Shown here piece by piece: positions 8,029 to 16,490 of a DNA stretch of 64,000 nt. Both the position numbers and the translations under genes were made by a program. Location: positions 283,351 through 347,350 of the forward strand of contig NZ_CAKMSB010000002.1 of NCBI RefSeq assembly GCF_928381405.1. The letters run 5' to 3'. Position 1 is the first letter of the stretch. Each line of letters opens with the position of its first letter. The notes under the pieces were generated by a model. The model made no database searches, was not told the DNA's origin, and saw nothing but the letters and a program-made list of their open reading frames with translations. This stretch comes from Rothia nasisuis (lineage in GTDB: Bacteria > Actinomycetota > Actinomycetes > Actinomycetales > Micrococcaceae).

Positions 8029-9912
8029 CTACTCAGCTAAACCAAAGAAGCGGCCAAGTTTAACTCGAGTCTGCTCCCCCGCCTGAGCACCAAGCTTCTT
8101 GGCGTTGCGCAGAAACTTTGGCACGGTGGGCTCTTCAGCTCTCCTGGCTGAAACCGCGTGCTGGGCTCTCAACTCTTCCGTCAGCGACAGCGGGCGGGCG
8201 GTAAGATTCTGCACCGGCATCTGTTGCTGGTCGCTCAGCTTTTCATGTGCTCTCGCAATGACCAGCTCTGTGGCTCCTAGGGCACCCAGGGTAGCCGCAG
8301 CCACCAGCGCGGCCCTGCCCGAGCGGCCCTGTGATGCCCGGCGAGCTCCCCACAGCGCCAGCGCGCCCGATGCACCGAGCTGCGCGGCGGCATCTGCTTT
8401 CACCAGCCAGGGCCGCTGCAAAAGTTCACGCGAGACAGAACTGACCGGGTCGGTACCGTTGGGGTAGGCGGTGACGGCCTGCTTGAGACGGCCCAGCCCC
8501 GTCATATCGGGGGCGAACTCGCGGTAGCCCACGAACTCATCGAGGGTCACAGCCCCGGTCAGCACCTTCAGTAGCTCATCAGGCAGTTCGAGGGCGTGTA
8601 GTGTTGACTCGAGACCATCGGTACTACCGTAATCGAGCACGTAGTTAGCCAGCCTGTTGGCGGTCCGTTCATCAAGCCCATAGAACCAGGTGAGCTGCTC
8701 TAGATTCTCGCGGGCTGCGAGCTCCTGGTAGGGGTCGGGTAAACGACCCGGCATATGCCAGACCAGGTTGCCGACGTCGGTGTTTGGCTGAGAGGAGTCA
8801 GACAGTATCTTCTTGACGGGCGACCAGGAAAAGGTCAGTACCGTGCCCATCAGTGGAGTATCGGGGGTACCCATAACTTTACTCGCCCAGTCTGCTACGC
8901 TCCCCTTCACAGGCTCAGTCGAGTCGGCGGGCAACACAAAAGCCAGATTCTGCGCGAAGAAGGTGTGCTCGGCAATAATTGCGGGAACGTTGAGCGCCTG
9001 CAAAAGTGCAGCTAGGGTGCGTGAATCTGCTGTTACCAAGGACCAGCCCCTATCTGCCGGTGCCGCCTGAACGGTACCAGAAAATACAGTGGGTTTCATG
9101 TGCGCTGCCAGATCAGCCATAGATGCCTCAACTAGCGCTGCACTAATCCCCTGCGGGTCGAGGCCAACCGCGTCGGTTCCCAGAGAAAAGTTCGCCAGGT
9201 GCAGGTAGTCAATTTCTAGACCGCCCGTTTGCCCTTCGAGCCCGGGAAATGCTTCGCACAGCTCTCGATAGACAACTTCGAGGGGTCTGCCAGCCTTGAG
9301 TCTGCCGTCAGAATGCGCCAGCACCGTGCGCGGCAGGGGCGCCTCCGGAACGTTCTCACACAGAAAATAAACCTGGGCGCGCCCCTGCGCGGTCTCAACC
9401 GCTGTTACTTCGGGTAGGGCTTGAAGGTAGGCAAGGACGTCGGGATTCAGCTCCCAGTGTCCAGGCCCATCACCCTCAGTGCCGTTAGAGGCGGGGTCTG
9501 ATTCGTTTGCACCGGTGGTCTGGAGCAGGTGATGCTCTTCGGTCGTCTCAGTGCCCATAATTTGCTCAATCAGGCTATCAAACTTGGCCGAATCTTGGGC
9601 TAGCTCGTCAACGCTCCGTAGCTCTTCGTCAGTGTACTCATGACTCGGAACATTCTGCTGATTCCGGAGAGCTTCAATGATGGTCTCCAGCTGTTCCCGC
9701 ACCTGCATTTCATAGCTAGCCGGCGTCTTGGTGTTCCCCGGCTCAACAGGGGCGGTGTCTATCTCACCTCTGTAGAAAGCGGGTAGCTGCGCCCGCCAGG
9801 GCTGGGGGTTCTTGCCCACGTCAATGCGCACCCGGGCCCAGAACACCTGCGAACCTACCGCACCGGCGGCAGGGTAGGCTGCATCTGCGGTTTCACGGTG
9901 TGATTCTGTCAT
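8029..9912 (-). CDS. Hypothetical protein, 627 residues, function unknown
   Basis: I do not recognise this protein. It starts with ATG after GAGGTC, and a TACTAT -10-like element lies about 30 bases upstream. There is no N-terminal signal peptide. Residues 1-40 (SQVFWARVRIDVGKNPQPW) look like a small folded module. Residues about 60-150 are acidic and Gln/Glu-rich. The middle (about 155-460) is a mixed soluble domain with short hydrophobic strands such as VYFLCEN and IIAEHTFFAQNLAFVLP. Residues about 505-545 (LGASGALALWGA, AALVAAATLGALGATELVIA) could be a short membrane hairpin. The tail is basic and ends KLGRFFGLAE. Both neighbours are separated from it by hairpins or gaps, so it is probably a single-gene unit. 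The reading frame is intact and codon use looks native. Confidence 0.75.
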   Translation of the reverse strand: MTESHRETADAAYPAAGAVGSQVFWARVRIDVGKNPQPWRAQLPAFYRGEIDTAPVEPGNTKTPASYEMQVREQLETIIEALRNQQNVPSHEYTDEELRSVDELAQDSAKFDSLIEQIMGTETTEEHHLLQTTGANESDPASNGTEGDGPGHWELNPDVLAYLQALPEVTAVETAQGRAQVYFLCENVPEAPLPRTVLAHSDGRLKAGRPLEVVYRELCEAFPGLEGQTGGLEIDYLHLANFSLGTDAVGLDPQGISAALVEASMADLAAHMKPTVFSGTVQAAPADRGWSLVTADSRTLAALLQALNVPAIIAEHTFFAQNLAFVLPADSTEPVKGSVADWASKVMGTPDTPLMGTVLTFSWSPVKKILSDSSQPNTDVGNLVWHMPGRLPDPYQELAARENLEQLTWFYGLDERTANRLANYVLDYGSTDGLESTLHALELPDELLKVLTGAVTLDEFVGYREFAPDMTGLGRLKQAVTAYPNGTDPVSSVSRELLQRPWLVKADAAAQLGASGALALWGARRASQGRSGRAALVAAATLGALGATELVIARAHEKLSDQQQMPVQNLTARPLSLTEELRAQHAVSARRAEEPTVPKFLRNAKKLGAQAGEQTRVKLGRFFGLAE

Positions 9913-9988
9913 GACCTCAAATCCTCACGAAGATAACGAATAGTATGCCTGCCTTCACCCCACCAGCTGAGCTCAAAGCACGCCATAT

Positions 9989-10477
9989 CTAGGAGCCACT
10001 GCTGGAGAACTCATAGACTTCACCGGTCTGAAGCGCTCGAAAGGCTTGGCGGAGACGGTGGGCATGACTGGGGCCGAAATAGGCATCGAGGAGCTCGGGA
10101 GCAACCCACTCATAGCCGGTCAGTTCTTCTTCTTGTAAGGTAATCTGAGCCCCTTCAGGGAGCACACCCGCATCGTAGATGTAGTAGGTTGAGTCGCCCC
10201 AAATTCCCAAGGCTAGCCCGTGAAAAATCACCAGCAGGCGGCCCGGCTCTAGGTTAAGGCCCACCTCCTCAGCGACCTCACGAAAGCAGCCGGTCTGCGG
10301 GGCTTCACCGGCCTCCACCGTACCGCCGGGAATCGTCCAGCCGTCCTTATAATTGGGCTTAACCACCAGCATCTGCCCCGCCCCATTACGAATCAGAGCA
10401 CCTGCTGCCAAACGGCGTGTAGGTAGAGTCGCAATAAAGGCCTTGAGCTCATCTTCAGGCAGGTAAGAATCGACCAT
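9989..10477 (-). CDS. NUDIX hydrolase
   Basis: Hydrolase of nucleoside diphosphates linked to another group, 162 residues. The Nudix box is intact: G-G-T-V-E-A-G-E then REVAEEVGL (G-x5-E-x7-REVxEEVGL), at about residues 50-72. The segment DGWTIPGG before it is typical. The start ATG at 10477 has AAGGAG at a good spacing. Nothing in the sequence fixes the substrate, and it stands alone between the 627-residue gene and ffh. Confidence 0.9.
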   Translation of the reverse strand: MVDSYLPEDELKAFIATLPTRRLAAGALIRNGAGQMLVVKPNYKDGWTIPGGTVEAGEAPQTGCFREVAEEVGLNLEPGRLLVIFHGLALGIWGDSTYYIYDAGVLPEGAQITLQEEELTGYEWVAPELLDAYFGPSHAHRLRQAFRALQTGEVYEFSSSGS

Positions 10478-10576
10478 TGAACTACTCCTTGACAGCGGGT
10501 GGACACTACACCCTAATGTACCGTGCAGCCAGAGCCCACAAAAGATAAAAAGGGGGTTGAACTCTGATAGCAGAAT

Positions 10577-10617
10577 ACAGGGGCCTACCTCGCAGGTCTG
10601 CCCCTGTCATCTTTTTA
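10577..10617 (+). terminator. Intrinsic-type hairpin with T-run on plus strand
   Basis: The arms ACAGGGGC (10577-10584) and GCCCCTGT (10600-10607) enclose a second ACCT/AGGT stem. On the plus strand they are followed by CATCTTTTTA. No plus-strand gene precedes it. It may block antisense transcription, or serve the minus-strand ffh message as a U-tract-free hairpin. The rest of the 350-base gap 10478-10829 holds no credible gene. Confidence 0.5.
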
Positions 10618-10775
10618 TAGGCGCTCCCCCGCACAGCCCACACCTGTCAAACTAGAAGCATAAGTAACCGGCTAACCCCGGCATGGCTCAATGCCCCAGA
10701 CTCACATTTACTACGGGTCCGAGCCCCCCCGACCAGACGTGAATAGGCCTCTCGTAGGAGTGGGCACGGCTACGC

Positions 10776-10830
10776 GCTCTCAGTGATAGGCGGGGGCGGG
10801 CCGCGCACTCGCTCGCCTATCGCAGAGAGC
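10776..10830 (-). terminator. Long hairpin directly at the ffh stop codon
   Basis: Two stacked stems: GCTCTC (10776-10781) pairs with GAGAGC (10825-10830), and GATAGGCG (10785-10792) with CGCCTATC (10814-10821). The outer arm touches the ffh stop codon. It has no T-run. It is probably the 3' end structure of the ffh message. Confidence 0.55.
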
Positions 10831-12410
10831 TACTTGAGGAACTTCTCGAAGCCCTTGGGTAGATTCAAATCCTCGGGCTTGACGTCCTGGTTCTGCTGGC
10901 CGAAGGCCGAACCGAGAGCTGCCTGTTGCTTGGCGGCGGCCGCCTGCTCCTGCGCCGCGCGCTTAGCCGGATTGCCGGAGCGGGCCTTGCCTTTGGCTTT
11001 GCTCTTACCCTTACCCTTGTTCTTGCGGGCAGCGCCACCGGCGGCAGCCATACCGGGCATCTGCATACCGCCAGGCATACCGGCCATGTTGCCAGAGGCC
11101 ATCTTCTTCATCATTTTCTGGGCCTGCGCGAAACGCTCCATGAGCATGTTGACCTCAGAGACGGTCACACCGGCGCCCTTGGCAATACGGGCGCGACGGG
11201 AACCGTTAATAATTTTGGGGGCTACCCGCTCATGAGGGGTCATGGAGCGAACAATCGCTTCGACGCGGTCTATTTCCTTCTCGTCAAAGTTGTCAAGCTG
11301 CTGACGAATCTGGGCGGCACCCGGCATCATCATGAGCAGCTTTTTCATGGAGCCCATCTTGCGAATCTGCTGCATCTGGGCCAAGAAATCATCGAAGGTG
11401 AAGTCCTCCTGGTCAACGAACTTCTTGGCCATACGGTCAGCTTCGGCCTTGTCCCAGGTCTGCTCGGCCTGCTCGATAAGAGTGAGAACGTCACCCATAT
11501 CAAGGATTCGGGAGGCCATACGATCTGGGTGGAACTGCTCAAAGTCGGTGACGTTTTCACCGGTTGAAGCGAACATGATGGGCTTGCCGGTCACCGACGC
11601 AACCGATAGGGCGGCACCGCCGCGGGCATCGCCGTCAAGCTTTGAGAGCACAACGCCGGTGAAATCAACGCCCTCGTTAAAGGCGTTGGCGGTGTTGACG
11701 GCGTCCTGGCCAATCATGGCATCGATGACGAAGAGGACCTCATTGGGCTCAATTGCGTCTCGGATATTTCGGGCCTGAGCCATCAGCTCGGCATCAACAC
11801 CTAGACGGCCTGCGGTATCAACAATCACAAGGTCGTGTAGCTTGGCTCGGGCCTCGGCTACGCCGTCACGGGCCACCTGCACGGGATCACCGGTAGGCAC
11901 ATCGAACTCGCTGGTGACACCGGGGTGGGGGGCGTAGACGGGCACACCCGCGCGTTCACCGACGACCTTGAGCTGGTTGACGGCGTTGGGGCGCTGCAAA
12001 TCGGAGGCGACCAGCATGGGGGTGTGCCCCTGCTTCTTGAGCCAGTGGGCCAGCTTACCGGCCAGGGTTGTTTTACCGGCACCCTGCAGACCGGCCAGCA
12101 TGATGATGGTGGGCCCTGTCTTGGCCATATTGATACGGCGGGTCTGACCGCCCAGTATATTGACCAGTTCTTCGTTAACAATCTTGACGATCTGCTGGGA
12201 GGGGTTGAGCGCTTCAGAAACCTCAGAGCCCAGGGCCCGTTCCTTGATGTGCGCGGTGAATTCGCGCACGACGGGCACAGCGACGTCAGCATCCAGCAGG
12301 GCGCGGCGAATTTCGCGGACTGTTGCGTCAATATCAGCCTCGGTCAGCCTGCCTTTGCCGCGCAGGTTTTTGAAGGTTGCTGTCAACCGGTCTGAGAGTG
12401 AGTTGAACAC
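10830..12410 (-). CDS. ffh: Signal recognition particle protein Ffh (SRP54)
   Basis: GTPase of the signal recognition particle, which binds 4.5S RNA and the signal sequences of nascent membrane proteins. The protein has 526 residues. The N-domain begins MFNSLSDRLTATFKNLRGKG. The G-domain has P-loop GLQGAGKTT at about 107-115, the DTAGRLGVDAELM loop and SKLDGDARGG. The methionine-rich M-domain includes MGSMKKLLMMMPGA and MLMERFAQAQKMMKKMASGNM, split here as MLMERFAQAQ then KMMKKMASGNM. An unusual Gly/Lys/Ala-rich tail (AARKNKGKGKSKAKGKA) extends beyond the E. coli length of about 453. Its receptor FtsY is also in this window at 23793. Confidence 0.97.
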   Translation of the reverse strand: MFNSLSDRLTATFKNLRGKGRLTEADIDATVREIRRALLDADVAVPVVREFTAHIKERALGSEVSEALNPSQQIVKIVNEELVNILGGQTRRINMAKTGPTIIMLAGLQGAGKTTLAGKLAHWLKKQGHTPMLVASDLQRPNAVNQLKVVGERAGVPVYAPHPGVTSEFDVPTGDPVQVARDGVAEARAKLHDLVIVDTAGRLGVDAELMAQARNIRDAIEPNEVLFVIDAMIGQDAVNTANAFNEGVDFTGVVLSKLDGDARGGAALSVASVTGKPIMFASTGENVTDFEQFHPDRMASRILDMGDVLTLIEQAEQTWDKAEADRMAKKFVDQEDFTFDDFLAQMQQIRKMGSMKKLLMMMPGAAQIRQQLDNFDEKEIDRVEAIVRSMTPHERVAPKIINGSRRARIAKGAGVTVSEVNMLMERFAQAQKMMKKMASGNMAGMPGGMQMPGMAAAGGAARKNKGKGKSKAKGKARSGNPAKRAAQEQAAAAKQQAALGSAFGQQNQDVKPEDLNLPKGFEKFLK

Positions 12411-12560
12411 GGGCTGTGCACTTCTTTCGTGGCTGGGTTAGGGTCGCGGGCCTCAACAGCCCGCTAACAAATTTTAAGAATCAGCTATTAAGAATAACGT
12501 ATGAAGGCAAGGAGCCGCCGGGTTTGCGCGATTGAGACTCAGAATCCCTATTTCGACGCT

Positions 12561-12601
12561 TTCGCCGGTTTTCGACGGTTTAACCGTCGAAAACCGGCGA
12601 A
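12561..12601. repeat. Perfect 41-bp palindrome (20-bp arms, 1-nt centre)
   Basis: The arms 12561-12580 and 12582-12601 are exact reverse complements, each containing TTCGCCGG and TTCGACGG, with a single T between. It lies between the stop of the lipoprotein gene at 12635 and the ffh start. It would form a very stable hairpin on either strand but has no T-run. It probably acts as a terminator or processing barrier; it could be a copy of a repeat family. Confidence 0.7.
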
Positions 12602-12634
12602 GGAATCGAATGTATGCACCGTAGGGTTGAGGTT

Positions 12635-14353
12635 CTACTCCTTGACCCAGCCCGCGTTGATGTAGGCGGACGGGTTGGCGTAGGGGCGGGCAAAGAGGAA
12701 GGAGCCGTAGTTGGCCAGACCGGTCTTACAGAAGACAATCTCGGGGCCGTTCATAATCGGAATCATGGTGGCAACCTCGGCCATGTGCTTCTTCTCAATC
12801 TCGTTCGAAAGAGCGTTGCGTTCAGTTTTGTCTTGAATGGTACGCAGGCGATCGCACATCTCATCGAGCTCGGGGGTGCCCACTCCATTGTAGGTCGATG
12901 AGTGGTAGAAATACTCAGCTGTGCTCGATGCGTCGTCACCCAGCACACCATAACCTGAGTAGGTCACATCGTATTCCTTGTTGCCGATGACGGTGGAGTA
13001 GTTGCTATCGGGTTGTTTGTCGATGGTGCATTCAATACCGGCTGCCTTCATCTGCTGCACGACGGTCTGAGCGGTGGCATCTGCGATAGGGTCGTCACCA
13101 AAGGTGGTAATCGCGAACTTGGCGTTGGCCCCGTCCTTGGCCATGTAGTCACCGCTCTGGCTGTAACCGGCGTCGGTCAAAATCTTCTGGGCAACTTCTG
13201 TGCCGACCTCTGTTGGGTAGTTGTCCTGGTAGTCATCGGCAAAGGGCATGAGCATCATAGACCCGGGTACTGTTTCGGTCCAGTTCAGACCGTTGAAACG
13301 CAGAGTCGCAAGAGCCTGGCGGTCAACAGCAGCAAAGATGGCGCGGCGCAGGGCGGTATCGGTGAGACGTTCGGGGTTAATCATCAGGCCACCGGCGTAG
13401 AGGTTCTGACCGCGGCGGGGCTCGGTGCCGCTGGTGCTTTCTACGTCCTTGTAGGCGGTCAGGGTGCTTGCTCCAACGGCATCGATTTCACCGTTGCGGA
13501 AGGCTGCACGGGCAGCTGAGGCTTCCATTTGGCGGAAGGTGATGCGTTCGAGCAGAGGCTTCTCACCCCACCAGTTTTCGTTGGGGACGACGGTGAGCAC
13601 CTTCTGCGCTGAATCCCAACTATCAACCTTGTAGGGCCCTGAGAGGTAGTCATTGTTAATCGTGTCGAGCAGGCCGTCATTGAAGATTGCCGGGTCTTCC
13701 ATGGCGGGGTGAACCAGACCGGTACCAAACAGATTCTCGATGGGGTAATAGGGTTCGGTCATGGTGACCTTGACGGAGAAAGCGTCGCCGTCTTCTTCGA
13801 TGGAGGCAATGTGGGCGTAGACGCCGGGGTCTACGATGTTGTAGCCCTCTTCGGTAAGGGTCTTGTGGGTAACCTGCAGGGCCTTGATATCGATGGGGGT
13901 ACCGTCGTTGAACTTAGCCTCGGGATTCAGCTTAATGGCGATGGTTTGTACACCGTCGGTTTCGGTGGATTCGTAGGAGAGGCAGTAGTCAGTGTTGATG
14001 CTGTATTCGCCGGTGGCGTTGGACTTCCAGAGGCCACTGACGGTGGCGGTGTTTACCGCTGCCATGACGTTGAGGTTGGAGGTGGTGTAGCCAGTTTGGG
14101 TGGCTACGTTAAAGTTAGGGCCTAGATCCAATGCGGCCAGGGCGAGGGTACCCCCGGCCTGGAGCTCTGAGCGGTCACGTTCGTTAATGGATATCAGCTG
14201 CGAAATGTCGTCGCCGGCGCCAAGGGCCGCACCGGTTTCTGCGCTGGTTGTGTTGCCTGAGCCGCCACCACAGGCTGCCAGCAGGCCGGTCACACCGGCT
14301 AAACCTGAGACGACAAAGAAGGACCTGCGGTTGAGGTTAATACGTGCAGTCAT
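12635..14353 (-). CDS. ABC transporter substrate-binding lipoprotein (peptide/nickel family), copy 1
   Basis: Extracellular lipoprotein of the SBP_bac_5 family, 572 residues, which captures peptides or similar ligands for the adjacent ABC importer. The signal peptide has a twin-arginine-like start (NLNRRSFF) and a lipobox LAAC at about residues 27-30. The family motif is at about 160 (LNPEAKFNDGTPIDIKALQ). The ATG at 14353 has AAGGA 8 bases upstream; an earlier in-frame start is unlikely because it would spoil the signal peptide. It is a paralogue of the gene at 14697, sharing ERITFRQMEASAARAAFRNG. It lies downstream of a terminator, so it probably has its own promoter in the AT-rich gap 14354-14600. 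Confidence 0.88.
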   Translation of the reverse strand: MTARINLNRRSFFVVSGLAGVTGLLAACGGGSGNTTSAETGAALGAGDDISQLISINERDRSELQAGGTLALAALDLGPNFNVATQTGYTTSNLNVMAAVNTATVSGLWKSNATGEYSINTDYCLSYESTETDGVQTIAIKLNPEAKFNDGTPIDIKALQVTHKTLTEEGYNIVDPGVYAHIASIEEDGDAFSVKVTMTEPYYPIENLFGTGLVHPAMEDPAIFNDGLLDTINNDYLSGPYKVDSWDSAQKVLTVVPNENWWGEKPLLERITFRQMEASAARAAFRNGEIDAVGASTLTAYKDVESTSGTEPRRGQNLYAGGLMINPERLTDTALRRAIFAAVDRQALATLRFNGLNWTETVPGSMMLMPFADDYQDNYPTEVGTEVAQKILTDAGYSQSGDYMAKDGANAKFAITTFGDDPIADATAQTVVQQMKAAGIECTIDKQPDSNYSTVIGNKEYDVTYSGYGVLGDDASSTAEYFYHSSTYNGVGTPELDEMCDRLRTIQDKTERNALSNEIEKKHMAEVATMIPIMNGPEIVFCKTGLANYGSFLFARPYANPSAYINAGWVKE

Positions 14354-14601
14354 GATGCAATCCTTAGATAAGCAGAACTTAATGTTCGCCACACTTTTTG
14401 TGTGATTGAGACTACCCTAGCAGGTAATTCACGGCATATTAATATCTTTTCAACCCATATTTCACATTATGGCCCCGTAAGAGCTGAATATTTCTGAAAA
14501 AAATAGATTAGCTTATCTAAACTTTTCTCCTATCCTCAGGTATCACAGAGCACTTTTCGGTTTTTACATAGCACCTGAATCGCATCGTCTTCAAAAATAC
14601 T
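14354..14601 (-). promoter_or_regulatory. AT-rich promoter region of lipoprotein copy 1
   Basis: The gap between the two lipoprotein genes is clearly AT-richer than its surroundings. A near-palindrome, TAGATTAGCTTATCTA with one mismatched pair, sits at 14504-14519. TATTAA-like -10 candidates lie nearer the gene (about 14437-14446). It probably carries the promoter and an operator for the 14353 gene. I cannot name the regulator. Confidence 0.35.
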
Positions 14602-14635
14602 CTTGCCCCACCACCCAAGAAAGTGGTGGGACAAG
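14602..14635 (-). terminator. Intrinsic terminator after lipoprotein copy 2
   Basis: On the minus strand the 13-bp stem CTTGTCCCACCAC / GTGGTGGGGCAAG, with one G-U pair, is followed by AGTATTTTTG. It lies 60 bases after the stop of the 14697-16412 gene and separates the transporter operon from the second lipoprotein gene. Confidence 0.75.
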
Positions 14636-14696
14636 ATGTATGGGCTAGACCGGGGATTCTCTCTCTCCCCCCCCCTCGAGATAAATCGAGAAAAGG

Positions 14697-16412
14697 TTAG
14701 CCATTCATCCAGCCAACACGTGACCAAGAGTTGGGGTTGTAACGGGGACTACCAAACATAGAGGCACCGTAGTTAGCTAGGGCAGTCTTGCAGTAGAAGA
14801 TGTCGGGGCCATTGAAGACGGTACCAAGAGTTGCAAACTCGGCCATGAATTTCTTTTCAATTTCGTTGCACTTAGCGTTACGCTCAGCGTCATCCTCAAT
14901 CTTTTCCATCTCAGCGATCATGGCATCGATTTCCTCGGATCCGGCAACACCATCAAGGTTAGATGAGTGGTAGTACTGGCGGGTTGCGATGGTTGCATCA
15001 GGGCCGACAGTGAAACCAGAGAAGGTCATATCGTATTCCTTGTTACCGACCACCGCGGCGAAGTTAGCGTCGGGCTGCTGGTCTATAGAGCACTCAATGC
15101 CGATGGTCTTCATCTGCTCAACCATGGTCTGGGCCAGAGCAGCAGAGCCGGGGTCGTCACCGAAGTTGGTGACACGGAAGCTAGCGTTTGTGCCGTCCTT
15201 GGCATAGTAGTCGCCGTTCTTGGTGTAGCCGGCATCTTCCAGAATCTTCTGAGCTGCCTCAACACCGTGCTCTTCGGGGAAGTTGTCCTGGTAGTGCTCA
15301 GAGACAGGTAGCAGAAGCATGGAACCGGGGGTCTCCTCAGTCCAGTTCAGCCCCTGGAAACGAATGTCCGAGAGGTCCTTACGGTCAGCGCCAGCAAAGA
15401 TAGCACGGCGCAGAGCGACATCCTGGATGCGAGCGGGGTTGAGGTCCAATCCACCGGAGAAGAGACGCAGGGAACGACGGGGCTCCGCATTAGCGGTACC
15501 CTCAACGTCCTTATAGGCAGCCAAAGTTCGAGCTTCCACTGCATCAATTTCGCCATTGCGGAAGGCAGCACGGGCTGCGGAGGCCTCCATCTGGCGGAAG
15601 GTGATACGCTCCAGCAGGGGCTGATCCCCCAGCCAGTTCTCGTTGGGAACAACGGAGAACCGCTTTTCGGAAGAGTTCCACTCTTCCAGCTTGAAGGGGC
15701 CAATACCATAGTCGGGGTTGGGGTTATCGGTCCAGCCATTGTTGAAGACCTCAGGGTCGGCCATGGCCGGGTGCAGGACGCTACCAAAGAGGCTAGTTGC
15801 CGGGTAGTAGGGCTCACTCATGGTAACGATAACGTTGAAGGCATCGCCATCTTCTTCGATAGACTCGATGAACTCATACATACCCGAGGTCACGATATTG
15901 TAATCGCCTTCAGTGGACTTAAAAACGTTCCACGAGGTGCGTAGCGCCTCAATATCGATGGGGGTGCCATCGTTGAACTTAGCATCGGGGTTGAGCTTGA
16001 TGCGGATGGTCTGAACTCCGTCTACGGTTTCTGCTTCATAGCTCTCGCAGAAGACGGGGTTGACTTCTTCCTGCCCATCAAAACCACTGAGCCACAGGCC
16101 GGTAGCCATATTGACGTGGGTGGTAGACAGAACGAGGGCGTTATCAGCTGAGTTGCCGTTCTGAGAGGTGATGTTGAAGTCGGGGCCAATTGAGCTGGCC
16201 GGAAGAGTAAAGGTGCCTCCGTTCTGTAGATTAGCAAGGTCCTGCTCATTGATTTCTACCTTAACTTCATCACCAGCTGCTGCCATGCTGGCGCTAGCAG
16301 CACTTGTGGTGTTGCCATCTGAGCCACCACAGGCTGCCAGCAGGCCGGTGGTACCCAGAATGCCGGTACCCCAGAGCAGGGTACGGCGATTAAGAACTAG
16401 ATTCTTGTTCAT
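14697..16412 (-). CDS. ABC transporter substrate-binding lipoprotein (peptide/nickel family), copy 2
   Basis: Extracellular SBP_bac_5 lipoprotein of 571 residues. A twin-arginine-like signal (LNRRTLLWGTG) is followed by the lipobox LAAC at about 26-29. The start is the ATG at 16412 with GGAG upstream; the open frame reaches further back but lacks a signal-compatible start. It has the same architecture as the 12635 protein, with shared blocks LNPDAKFNDGTPIDIEAL and RITFRQMEASAARAAFRNG. The two arose by duplication. It directly follows the double ATPase gene, so it is the binding protein most closely tied to this importer. The ligand cannot be read from sequence. Confidence 0.88.
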   Translation of the reverse strand: MNKNLVLNRRTLLWGTGILGTTGLLAACGGSDGNTTSAASASMAAAGDEVKVEINEQDLANLQNGGTFTLPASSIGPDFNITSQNGNSADNALVLSTTHVNMATGLWLSGFDGQEEVNPVFCESYEAETVDGVQTIRIKLNPDAKFNDGTPIDIEALRTSWNVFKSTEGDYNIVTSGMYEFIESIEEDGDAFNVIVTMSEPYYPATSLFGSVLHPAMADPEVFNNGWTDNPNPDYGIGPFKLEEWNSSEKRFSVVPNENWLGDQPLLERITFRQMEASAARAAFRNGEIDAVEARTLAAYKDVEGTANAEPRRSLRLFSGGLDLNPARIQDVALRRAIFAGADRKDLSDIRFQGLNWTEETPGSMLLLPVSEHYQDNFPEEHGVEAAQKILEDAGYTKNGDYYAKDGTNASFRVTNFGDDPGSAALAQTMVEQMKTIGIECSIDQQPDANFAAVVGNKEYDMTFSGFTVGPDATIATRQYYHSSNLDGVAGSEEIDAMIAEMEKIEDDAERNAKCNEIEKKFMAEFATLGTVFNGPDIFYCKTALANYGASMFGSPRYNPNSWSRVGWMNG

Positions 16413-16467
16413 TCTCTCTTCTCCTTTGTAAAGAGGATGGGTCAGACATAAAAATAGAAGTGACGTC

Positions 16468-16490
16468 AATTACATGCTATATATGTAATT
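16468..16490. repeat. Inverted repeat before lipoprotein copy 2
   Basis: AATTACAT (16468-16475) and ATGTAATT (16483-16490) form perfect 8-bp arms around a 7-nt spacer, beginning at the stop codon of the ATPase gene. It could be a processing hairpin that sets transporter versus binding-protein levels, or an operator for an internal promoter. Confidence 0.45.

Noticed and set aside
10630..10740. tRNA-like or small-RNA-like pattern downstream of ffh
   Set aside because: No T-arm or anticodon arm can be folded in the right place, and no promoter is convincing. I list only the hairpins.
14504..14519. Resemblance of the AT-rich palindrome to a DtxR/IdeR iron box
   Set aside because: Each half shares about 7 of 9 bases with the iron box, but the site lacks the central base, so half-site spacing is one short, and the gene is a peptide-type binding protein.
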